In this document: positions 42,916 to 49,355 of the stretch, piece after piece | How the letters are laid out: each line of letters begins with the position of its first letter | Position numbering within the stretch: the stretch's first letter is position 1 | From: UBA1413 sp964650525 | GTDB taxonomy: Bacteria; Bacteroidota; Bacteroidia; Bacteroidales; Prolixibacteraceae | Reading direction: 5' to 3' | Assembly: GCA_964650525.1 (NCBI GenBank) | Contig: CAZYUA010000018.1 | Span: 21,575 to 85,574, forward strand | Length of the DNA: 64,000 bases | Notes under the pieces: model-generated | The model's input: the letters and a program-made list of their open reading frames with translations, nothing else | The model's database searches: none | What the model was told of the DNA's origin: nothing | Position numbers and translations under genes: made by a program

Positions 42916-43818
42916 CTAGCCCATCAGGGCGGCCAATGCTATGGAAAACAGTTTGGTCTGCATGGAGTCACCCCGGCTTGACAGCACTATGGGAACCCTG
43001 GCGCCTGCGACAATGGCTGCCTGCTCAGAATGGCACATTTTGGCGCTCATTTTATAAAATACATTCCCCGCATCAATATTGGGGAACAAAAGGCAATCGG
43101 CGTCCCCGGCTACCGGGGAACTTATTTTCTTAATTGCTGCTGATTCTGCATCAATGGCAACGTCCAAGCCCATGGGGCCATCCACAAGGGCACCTCTGAA
43201 CTGGCCCCGTTCTGCCATTTTTGAGATAATCGCAGCATCCGTACAAGCGGGGATGGCAGTCAGCACCTGCTCCGTAGCTGCCACCAGGGCCACTTTGGGT
43301 TGCACAATCCCCAGTGCCCGGGCAGTATCCAGCAGATATCCCACCATAACGACCTTCTGGCTGAGATCGGGATAGGGAATAATAGCCACATCGCTAACAA
43401 TCAGCAATTTGTGATAGTTGCGGTTTTCTATGACTGTAACATGGCTGAGAACCCCTTTGGGGGGAAGCAAGCCAAACTCCTTATCCAGAATAACCCGCAT
43501 ATATTTGTCGGTACTCAGCAATCCTTTCATCATGATATCCGCTTTGCCGGAGGATACCAGTTCCACCCCTTTCCTTGCTGCTTCATCTTCTGAAAAAGCC
43601 GGTTCGAGGATGAATTTTCCAACGTCTATGCCCAGCACCTGACAGGTCTCCCCGATCTTCGCCGGATCTCCCGTGAGAATCGCCTGTACGATGCCTTGTT
43701 CCACCGCTGCGTTAATGGCATCAAGCGTATGTTCATCCACAGCATTTACAGCCACCAGCCTCCCGGGAGGCGATCCCTTTAAGGCAATCACTAAATCTGA
43801 CAGTTGCTTAATTTCCAT
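42916..43818 (-). CDS. ptb: Phosphate butyryltransferase
   Basis: Exchanges CoA in butyryl-CoA for phosphate, giving butyryl phosphate for the kinase encoded next. The 300-residue protein carries the PTA_PTB pattern: 'MMKGLLSTDKYMRVILDKE', 'GVLSHVTVIE', 'ATEQVLTAIPACTDAAIISKM' and 'VDGPMGLDVAIDAESA'. It is shorter than Pta and has the Ptb-specific 'GLLPPKG'. I chose ATG 43818 (MEIKQLSDLV), as the preceding 12 in-frame residues look non-coding. It starts 65 bases after ackA and ends 12 bases before buk. Branched acyl-CoA substrates from amino-acid fermentation are equally possible. Confidence 0.93.
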   Translation of the reverse strand: MEIKQLSDLVIALKGSPPGRLVAVNAVDEHTLDAINAAVEQGIVQAILTGDPAKIGETCQVLGIDVGKFILEPAFSEDEAARKGVELVSSGKADIMMKGLLSTDKYMRVILDKEFGLLPPKGVLSHVTVIENRNYHKLLIVSDVAIIPYPDLSQKVVMVGYLLDTARALGIVQPKVALVAATEQVLTAIPACTDAAIISKMAERGQFRGALVDGPMGLDVAIDAESAAIKKISSPVAGDADCLLFPNIDAGNVFYKMSAKMCHSEQAAIVAGARVPIVLSSRGDSMQTKLFSIALAALMG

Positions 43819-43883
43819 AAGCAGGCTTTTTTTGTAACACGAACGGTTCCTCACACTATAAAGAGGATACTACTCCTTTTGTC

Positions 43884-45092
43884 TTAGTTTGATGTCAACC
43901 CGGAAATGATCATTTCTGTATCCGTGGCAATCATCAGTTCTTCGTTGGTAGGGATAACCATGACTTTTACCCTGGAACCGGGTGTACTGATTTCTCCTTC
44001 TTTTCTGAAGCCCCTGTTTTTTTCAGGGTCCAGTTCCATACCCAGATATTCCAGTCCTTCGAGGGCACCTTCCCTGACGGTGTCGGCATTTTCGCCGATT
44101 CCTCCGGTGAAGACGATGATGTCGAGGCCTCCCATGGCTGCGGTATAGGCACCAATGTATTTTTTAACCCGGTAATTATACATTTCAAGGGCAAGCCTGC
44201 ATTTTTCATCCCCTTTATCTGCTGCCATTTCAATCTCCCTCATATCGGAGGAGACTCCCGTAAGGCCGAGCATACCACTGTGTTTGTTAAACAGCGAATT
44301 AGCCGAGCGCAATCCCAATTCCTCCTTTTCCATGATAAAGGTAACCACCCCGATATCCAGGTCTCCTGCACGGGTTCCCATAATAAGACCTTCGATTGGA
44401 GTAAACCCCATAGAGGTATCGATCGACTTGCCGCAGCGGACAGCTGCAATAGAGGCGCCATTTCCGAGATGGCAGGTAATGATTTTCTGTGTTTTTATAT
44501 CCCGGCCCAGCACATCGCATACCCTTTGACTCACATACCGGTGGCTGGTTCCATGAAAACCATACCTGCGGATAGCATGTTTCCGGTAAAGGATATGTGG
44601 AATCCCATACATGTAGGCATAGGGTTCCATGGTCTGGTGAAAGGCGGTGTCGAAAACACCAACCTGTCGAACATCGGGTAACAGCTCCTCCATAGCATAG
44701 ATCCCCTTGAGGTTTGGCGGATTGTGCAAGGGCGCCAGAGCAACATTTTTTTCTAAAACCGCTTTCACCTCTTCATTGATGAGTACGCTGGACTTGAATT
44801 TCTCCCCACCATGGACCACCCGGTGACCGACAGCGTCGATTTCGCTGAGGTTCTTCAGGCATCCGTGTTTCTCGCTTGTCAGGATGCCAAGGATGTACTC
44901 GATCCCAATTTTGTGGTCGATGATCTCACCCTCAAAGAGGACCACCTGGCCATCTTCGCGGACATGTTTCAGGAACGAACCTTTCATTCCAAGCTTTTCG
45001 ATGCCACCTCTGGATATGACTCGTTTGTCGGTCATATCGAAAAGCTGGTATTTGATGGAACTGCTGCCGCAGTTTAACACTAAAATCTTCAT
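43884..45092 (-). CDS. ackA: Acetate kinase
   Basis: Makes ATP and acetate from acetyl phosphate. The 402-residue protein is a complete AckA: 'MKILVLNCGSSSIKYQLFDM' at the start, 'GHRVVHGGEKF' with the conserved Arg, 'GVFDTAFHQTMEPYAYMYGIP', 'RRYGFHGTSHRYVSQR', 'CHLGNGASIAAV' and 'FTGGIGENADTVRE'. ATG 45092 was chosen, since the nine residues before it belong to the intergenic stretch. It sits between the 3-hydroxyacyl-CoA-dehydrogenase-like gene (47-base gap) and ptb (65-base gap), completing with pta the acetate branch. Confidence 0.97.
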   Translation of the reverse strand: MKILVLNCGSSSIKYQLFDMTDKRVISRGGIEKLGMKGSFLKHVREDGQVVLFEGEIIDHKIGIEYILGILTSEKHGCLKNLSEIDAVGHRVVHGGEKFKSSVLINEEVKAVLEKNVALAPLHNPPNLKGIYAMEELLPDVRQVGVFDTAFHQTMEPYAYMYGIPHILYRKHAIRRYGFHGTSHRYVSQRVCDVLGRDIKTQKIITCHLGNGASIAAVRCGKSIDTSMGFTPIEGLIMGTRAGDLDIGVVTFIMEKEELGLRSANSLFNKHSGMLGLTGVSSDMREIEMAADKGDEKCRLALEMYNYRVKKYIGAYTAAMGGLDIIVFTGGIGENADTVREGALEGLEYLGMELDPEKNRGFRKEGEISTPGSRVKVMVIPTNEELMIATDTEMIISGLTSN

Positions 45093-45139
45093 GGATACAA
45101 ATATTAACTGAAGGAACAATTATCAGAAAGGTACAGGTT

Positions 45140-46111
45140 TCAACAAGCACCGTTCCTGGACGGTATTTTAACGCCTTCTGTGGTATAGCGGTAGAATCCC
45201 TGACCCGACAGGACGCCAAAGTGCTTAGCCCTCACCAGCTTTTTTAGAAAAGGAGAGGGTTTATACCGTACATCCCCGAACTCTCCGTATATATTTTCCA
45301 TCCAGCGAATGACTTTATCAAGGCCTATTTGATCGGCCACTTCAAAAGGTCCCATTCTCATGCCAAAACCTATCCGCATAGTCAGATCTATGTCGTCGAG
45401 CGAAGCTACCCCTTCCATCAGAAGTTCACAAGCCTCATTCAGCGAAACGACAAAAATCCGTATACTGACCAAGCCTGCTGATTCTGCCACTGGTACGATG
45501 GTCCGGCTGATGAGTTTTACAAATTTGCAGACCTTCTGGTAGCTTTCATCAGAGGTATAGAGACCTTTGACGACTTCAACAATTCTGGCCTCAGGAGAGG
45601 AAACAAAGAAGTGAATGCTGATGCAGCGGTCCTTGTATTGCATGTCGGAAGCCAGTTCGGTGATGACAGCCGAAGTTGAATTGGTGGCAATGATGCAATC
45701 ACGGTCTACAACCGATTCGATCTTGCGGAAGATATCCTTTCTTTCCCTGATTTTTACTCCCCGGTCCACTTCACGGATAGCCTCAACCACAAAATCACAT
45801 CCCTTGAGCATCTGATAGTCGGTAGTTCCCTGGATCCGGGTCAGCATAGCCCGTTTTTCACCCTGGGTGAGACCCCAGTGTTCGATGCGGTGGTCGAGCA
45901 TTTTAATGATGCCGGTCAGGGCTTCATCGATTCTTTTCTGTGACACTTCGACAAAGATGACGTCCATGCCATAAAAACTGGCCACCCTGGCAAGATTTTG
46001 TCCTACCAGGCCGCATCCGATGATGCCGATTCTGGAAAACAGGGTATTGGTTTTCCCTTTTTTACTGAGCCCGAATTCTTCGATGGGCTCTCTGATGATC
46101 TCATTTGCCAT
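45140..46111 (-). CDS. 3-hydroxyacyl-CoA dehydrogenase family protein with non-canonical active-site positions
   Basis: A 323-residue protein of the HAD/HBDH fold. A hydrophilic lead of about 27 residues precedes the NAD motif GIIGCGLVGQ (29-38). 'ATNSTSAVITELA' supplies the Ser region, and H167 in 'SIHFF' and E179 in 'RIVEVV' keep the His-Glu dyad. However, the usual HFFNP is HFFVS, and the catalytic Asn of 'PGFxxNR' is replaced by Ile (I217 in 'AGLVSIRIF'). The C-terminal domain is typical ('DIDLTMRIGFGMRMGPFEVADQIGLD'). It sits 10 bases after pta. Closely similar variants seem to occur in other Bacteroidota acetate/butyrate operons (from memory), so this may be a distinct conserved subfamily. 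Confidence 0.85.
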   Translation of the reverse strand: MANEIIREPIEEFGLSKKGKTNTLFSRIGIIGCGLVGQNLARVASFYGMDVIFVEVSQKRIDEALTGIIKMLDHRIEHWGLTQGEKRAMLTRIQGTTDYQMLKGCDFVVEAIREVDRGVKIRERKDIFRKIESVVDRDCIIATNSTSAVITELASDMQYKDRCISIHFFVSSPEARIVEVVKGLYTSDESYQKVCKFVKLISRTIVPVAESAGLVSIRIFVVSLNEACELLMEGVASLDDIDLTMRIGFGMRMGPFEVADQIGLDKVIRWMENIYGEFGDVRYKPSPFLKKLVRAKHFGVLSGQGFYRYTTEGVKIPSRNGAC

Positions 46112-46121
46112 GCCGGTAGAG

Positions 46122-47123
46122 TTAAAGGATTGCAGCTGCCTGGTTGGCCGTTATAGCAACCATATTTACGATATCGGTGACGGAACATCCCCTGGAAAGG
46201 TCGTTGATGGGGGCAGCCATCCCCTGGAGAATAGGCCCGACAGCTTCAGCCCCTGCCAGCCGTTGGACCAGTTTGTATCCTATATTTCCTGATTCCAGGG
46301 TGGGAAAAATCAGAATATTGGCTTTCCCGGCCACCTCGCTTCCGGGAGCTTTCAATTGCGCCACCTCCTGAACCAGGGCAGCATCCACCTGCAATTCTCC
46401 TTCTATCTTCAGTTCCGGGGCCATTTCCCTTGCCAGCCGGGTTGCGTTAACCACCTTATCCACCATGGGATGAGCAGCACTGCCCTTCGTCGAAAAACTC
46501 AGCATGGCAATGCGGGGTTCCAGTCCGACCACCGCCTTTGCCGTCCGTGCTGTTGTAACAGCAATTTCTGCCAACTGTTGCTCCGTAGGATCAGGGAGCA
46601 CTGCACAATCTGCAAACACCAGGATTCCCCCATGGCCAAATTCCGTGTTTTTAAGAAACATTAAAAAAGCTCCCGACACCACGCTGACGCCCGGTAAGGT
46701 CTTAACATACTGAAAGGCTGGTCGCAAAACATCCCCTGTGGCATTGATTGCTCCGGCCAGTTCTCCGTCGGCATCACCCGCCTTTATCATCATAGGACCA
46801 TAATATAGGGGATCGTCCAAAAGTTTTAGCGCCTCCTCCCGGGTAAGCCCCTTACTCCTCCGAATCTCCACCATCCGATCGGCATACAGATCCCTCCGTA
46901 AATCGGTTGCAGGATCTACAATCGTGGCACCATCCAAACAGATTCCCAACCTGGCAGCTTCCGACTTAATCTTTTGTACGTCTCCCAACAGGATAAGGCT
47001 GGCGATTCCTTCTTTGACAATGATTTCAGCAGCCTTCAGGGTCCTGGGCTCTAATCCTTCAGGAAGCACAATCCGCTTATTTGCCTTTTTGGCATTCAGA
47101 ATGATTTGATTCAGTATTTCCAT
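46122..47123 (-). CDS. pta: Phosphate acetyltransferase
   Basis: Converts acetyl-CoA and phosphate to acetyl phosphate. The 333-residue protein is the short Pta form without the N-terminal DRTGG/P-loop domains: 'RIVLPEGLEPRTLKAAEIIVKEG', 'DPLYYGPMMIKAGDADGELAGA', 'GHGGILVFADCAVLPDPT', 'LSFSTKGSAAHPMVDKV' and 'GELQVDAALV'. I chose ATG 47123 (MEILNQIIL). It is the first gene of the fermentation operon and is preceded by a leader of up to 184 nt from the -7 box at 47313-47320. The 3-hydroxyacyl-CoA-dehydrogenase-like gene starts 10 bases after its stop. Confidence 0.96.
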   Translation of the reverse strand: MEILNQIILNAKKANKRIVLPEGLEPRTLKAAEIIVKEGIASLILLGDVQKIKSEAARLGICLDGATIVDPATDLRRDLYADRMVEIRRSKGLTREEALKLLDDPLYYGPMMIKAGDADGELAGAINATGDVLRPAFQYVKTLPGVSVVSGAFLMFLKNTEFGHGGILVFADCAVLPDPTEQQLAEIAVTTARTAKAVVGLEPRIAMLSFSTKGSAAHPMVDKVVNATRLAREMAPELKIEGELQVDAALVQEVAQLKAPGSEVAGKANILIFPTLESGNIGYKLVQRLAGAEAVGPILQGMAAPINDLSRGCSVTDIVNMVAITANQAAAIL

Positions 47124-47518
47124 AAATCTCACTATTATTAAACTCTTTAACAATCATACGAAGTTTGATCCTGGCCCGAAAATATTTCCCTCCGTAAATG
47201 GTATCCTGCAACCTTTTAGGGGAATCCCGGTTCCTCGGTCTTCGGCGGCTATCCCTGTCCTATTTGCCCGAACAGGCCAGCCGTGGAATGATCTCTGCCC
47301 TAAAAATTGTTGCAAATTTAACCAAAAAACCTCCCTTTGCTATGCCAAAAAGCATAAAACCGGGAAGCAGTCAGAATAATTTTACTCCATGGCCGGCTTT
47401 ATTAAGCTCCGAAATTTAGCGTGCCGGATTTCCTAAGTAAACTGTAAACCCTTACGATTCATTGTCACTGGAAATGATTATTTTAGTAAGAAAATAATTC
47501 ACAAAGGACTACCAGACA
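47124..47518. other. 395-base divergent gap with a possibly structured leader for the pta operon
   Basis: No protein gene seen. The minus-strand -7 box at 47313-47320 predicts a long pta leader. In that RNA GGCT..AGCC with inner CCTGT/ACAGG (about 47245-47285) could form a nested stem, and GGAACCGGGATTCC (47220-47233 region) is self-complementary at its ends. The plus-strand 14-mer AGTTTGATCCTGGC at 47162-47175 equals the start of 16S rRNA, but no rRNA follows. No known riboswitch was recognised. Confidence 0.4.
47313..47320 (-). promoter_or_regulatory. Probable -7 promoter element of the pta operon
   Basis: On the minus strand this reads TAAATTTG, an exact TAnnTTTG match. Transcription would start near 47307, leaving about 184 nt before the pta ATG. 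A CAAA (minus TTTG) at 47346-47349 is 25 bases away, slightly long for a -33 element. Confidence 0.45.
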
Positions 47519-48040
47519 ATGGAATTAACAAAAACCATCAGCGATCGTCACTCCATCAGGGCCTACAGCAGCCAGCCGGTTGCCCGTGATACCATTTCCG
47601 GGATCATGGAACTCGTCAGGCTGGCACCCTCAGCTGTTAATTTTCAACCCTGGCATTTTATTATTCTCACAGAAAATGATGAACGGGAAGCGCTTTGGCC
47701 GGTGTATCACCGGGAGTGGTTCCGGTCAGCCCCGGTGGTAATAGTGGCTTGCGTCAACCGGGAATTATCATGGAAACGGAACCGCGACGGGAAGGATTTT
47801 GGTGATGTGGATGTGGCAATTGCAGTCGATCACCTGACGCTGGCTGCGACAGACCAGGGGCTGGCAACCTGCTGGATAGGCAACTTCGATCCAGGTCTGG
47901 CGTCCACGATACTGGGGCTCCCCGGCCACCTCTACCCTTTGGTCCTGGTGACGCTGGGGTATTCTGCAGGGGAGGCACCGGCAAAAAAGAGAAAAGCCTC
48001 CGGGGAAATAATCTCGTGGGGAAAATACGGCAATGAATAA
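47519..48040 (+). CDS. Nitroreductase family protein
   Basis: A 173-residue flavoprotein of the nitroreductase fold (short, nfnB/NADH-oxidase-like type), likely FMN-dependent. Typical segments are 'ISDRHSIRAYSSQPV' (FMN phosphate-binding Arg/Ser), 'RLAPSAVNFQPWHFIIL' and 'ATDQGLATCWIGNFDPG', where the TCWIG is a family hallmark, ending 'VLVTLGYSAGEAPAKKRK'. It is monocistronic, divergent from pta and convergent with rplT, with the shared terminator at 48068-48099. The physiological substrate is not predictable. Confidence 0.92.
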   Translation: MELTKTISDRHSIRAYSSQPVARDTISGIMELVRLAPSAVNFQPWHFIILTENDEREALWPVYHREWFRSAPVVIVACVNRELSWKRNRDGKDFGDVDVAIAVDHLTLAATDQGLATCWIGNFDPGLASTILGLPGHLYPLVLVTLGYSAGEAPAKKRKASGEIISWGKYGNE

Positions 48041-48067
48041 GAAAATCAGATACCTGCAGCCTGAGAC

Positions 48068-48099
48068 AAAAAAGGGTATCGTTGTATACGACACCCTTT
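48068..48099. terminator. Terminator of the thrS-infC-rpmI-rplT operon, probably bidirectional
   Basis: AAAGGGTATCGT (48071-48082) pairs with ACGACACCCTTT (48088-48099) with one mismatch around a 5-nt loop. The A6 run at 48068-48073 becomes a U-tract on the minus strand. On the plus strand a T-rich stretch also follows, so it may also stop the nitroreductase transcript. Confidence 0.8.
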
Positions 48100-48124
48100 C
48101 CTCCTTTTTATACCACCCTGACTG

Positions 48125-48472
48125 CTATCCTTTTACCTTATCAACGATAGCAGTAAACGCGTTTGAATGGTTCATCGCCAGATCGGCAAGCACTTTACGA
48201 TTAATCTCGATATTGTTCTTTTTCAATAAGTCGATCAGGACGGAATAACTAAGCCCCTCCTGTCTTGCCGCCGCATTGATACGCTGAATCCATAAAGCGC
48301 GGAAATTTCTCTTTTTTTGTTTTCTGTCCCGGTACGCATATTGCTGTCCTTTTTCCCAGGTATTTTTTGCAACAGTCCAGACATTTTTACGAGAACCGAA
48401 GTAACCTTTCGTCAGCTTCAATAATTTCTTTCTCCGGGCTCGTGATGCTACATGATTTACACTTCTTGGCAT
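48125..48472 (-). CDS. rplT: 50S ribosomal protein L20
   Basis: Binds 23S rRNA and is essential for early assembly of the 50S subunit. The 115-residue protein has the standard length and sequence: 'PRSVNHVASRARRKKLLKLTKGYFGSRKN' at the basic N-terminal extension, then 'YRDRKQKKRNFRALWIQRINAA' and 'LIDLLKKNNIEINRKVLADLA'. It is the last gene of the thrS-infC-rpmI-rplT operon, 86 bases after rpmI, and ends before the terminator at 48068-48099. In other bacteria L20 represses the rpmI-rplT part of the operon by binding the mRNA; whether that occurs here cannot be read. Confidence 0.98.
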   Translation of the reverse strand: MPRSVNHVASRARRKKLLKLTKGYFGSRKNVWTVAKNTWEKGQQYAYRDRKQKKRNFRALWIQRINAAARQEGLSYSVLIDLLKKNNIEINRKVLADLAMNHSNAFTAIVDKVKG

Positions 48473-48558
48473 ACTTCTTAATTTTTTGGCGATGGGCGCC
48501 CTCTCGGAACTTTTTGCCCAATCACCGGGTTATTCACTTTTTTAACTCATTCGTGTCG

Positions 48559-48753
48559 CTAAACATTCAGCATTAATCTGACATTTTTCACATTGGTGCT
48601 GTCCAAAATAGTCCAGTACCCCAAATTCCGTTTGCGCTTAGTGCTTTTTTTAGTCAGAATGTGGCTTTTGTAAGCGTGTTTTCTTTTAATTTTTCCGGTT
48701 CCGGTAAGCTTGAATCTCTTTTTTGCACCGGAAATGGTTTTCACTTTTGGCAT
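48559..48753 (-). CDS. rpmI: 50S ribosomal protein L35
   Basis: A small basic ribosomal protein (64 residues) of the large subunit. It starts PKVKTISGAKKRFKLTGTGKIKR and has 'HAYKSHILTKKSTKRKRNL', the usual L35 sequence. It lies 29 bases after infC in the canonical infC-rpmI-rplT order. Confidence 0.98.
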   Translation of the reverse strand: MPKVKTISGAKKRFKLTGTGKIKRKHAYKSHILTKKSTKRKRNLGYWTILDSTNVKNVRLMLNV

Positions 48754-48782
48754 TTTCCTTTTTTTAAATTCTCAGTTATAGG

Positions 48783-49337
48783 TTATTTCTTTTTGGGTGA
48801 AATAAAAAGGGTCATTCTTTTTCCTTCCAGTTTGGGAAGTTGTTCTACCTTCCCGAAATCTTCAAGCATAGTTGCAAAGCGGAGCAAGAGTATTTCTCCC
48901 TGTTCCTTGAAAAGGATAGAGCGGCCTTTGAAATATACATAGGCTTTCACTTTGGCTCCCTCCTGCAAAAATTTTTCAGCATGCCGTAATTTAAAGTTAA
49001 AGTCGTGATCGTCAGTCTGGGGTCCGAAACGGATCTCTTTGATGACAACCTGTACGGTTTTAGCTTTTATCTCCTTCTGCTTCTTTTTTTGCTGGTACAA
49101 GAATTTCGAGTAATCAATAACCTTACATACCGGGGGATCAGCCTTAGGGGATATTTCCACCAGGTCAAGGTCTAAAGAATCTGCTATTTTCAGGGCGTCA
49201 CGAATGGGATAGATTCCCGGGGTTTCGATATTATCGCCCACCAGCCGTACTTGCGGAACACGGATCTTTTCATTGATCCGGTAACTGAGGCCGCTTTCAG
49301 GCTTCTCTTTTCTTGACAGTTCTCTTTTCAGGGCTAT
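48783..49337 (-). CDS. infC: Translation initiation factor IF-3, apparently starting at ATA
   Basis: Binds the 30S subunit and checks the initiator tRNA and start codon. The C-terminal domain ('KEIRFGPQTDDHDFNFKLRHAEKFL', 'KVKAYVYFKGR') and N-terminal domain are complete only if translation begins upstream of the first ATG/GTG-type codon at 49241: the frame continues as 'YRINEKIRVPQVRLVGDN', which is core IF-3 sequence. The only plausible start is ATA at 49335-49337 (giving fM-ALKRELSRKEK), preceded at 8 bases by a strong AAGGAGG Shine-Dalgarno (minus strand, about 49346-49352). Rare start codons in infC (AUU in E. coli) underlie autoregulation. The product would be 184 residues, a normal length. 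It begins 18 bases after the thrS stop. Confidence 0.92.
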   Translation of the reverse strand: MALKRELSRKEKPESGLSYRINEKIRVPQVRLVGDNIETPGIYPIRDALKIADSLDLDLVEISPKADPPVCKVIDYSKFLYQQKKKQKEIKAKTVQVVIKEIRFGPQTDDHDFNFKLRHAEKFLQEGAKVKAYVYFKGRSILFKEQGEILLLRFATMLEDFGKVEQLPKLEGKRMTLFISPKKK

Positions 49338-49353
49338 AGCTTGTTCCTCCTTA
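49338..49353 (-). promoter_or_regulatory. Ribosome binding site that decides the infC start
   Basis: On the minus strand AAGGAGG is followed by AACAAGCT and then ATA. The spacing of 8 bases is optimal, and no ATG, GTG or TTG lies at a usable distance in the right frame. Such a strong Shine-Dalgarno is uncommon among Bacteroidota genes in this window. Confidence 0.75.
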
Positions 49354-49355
49354 TA

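Noticed and set aside
47162..47175. AGTTTGATCCTGGC, identical to the 5' end of 16S rRNA
   Set aside because: The match stops after 14 bases and the following sequence does not resemble 16S rRNA. It is treated as chance or an insignificant remnant, not an rRNA gene.
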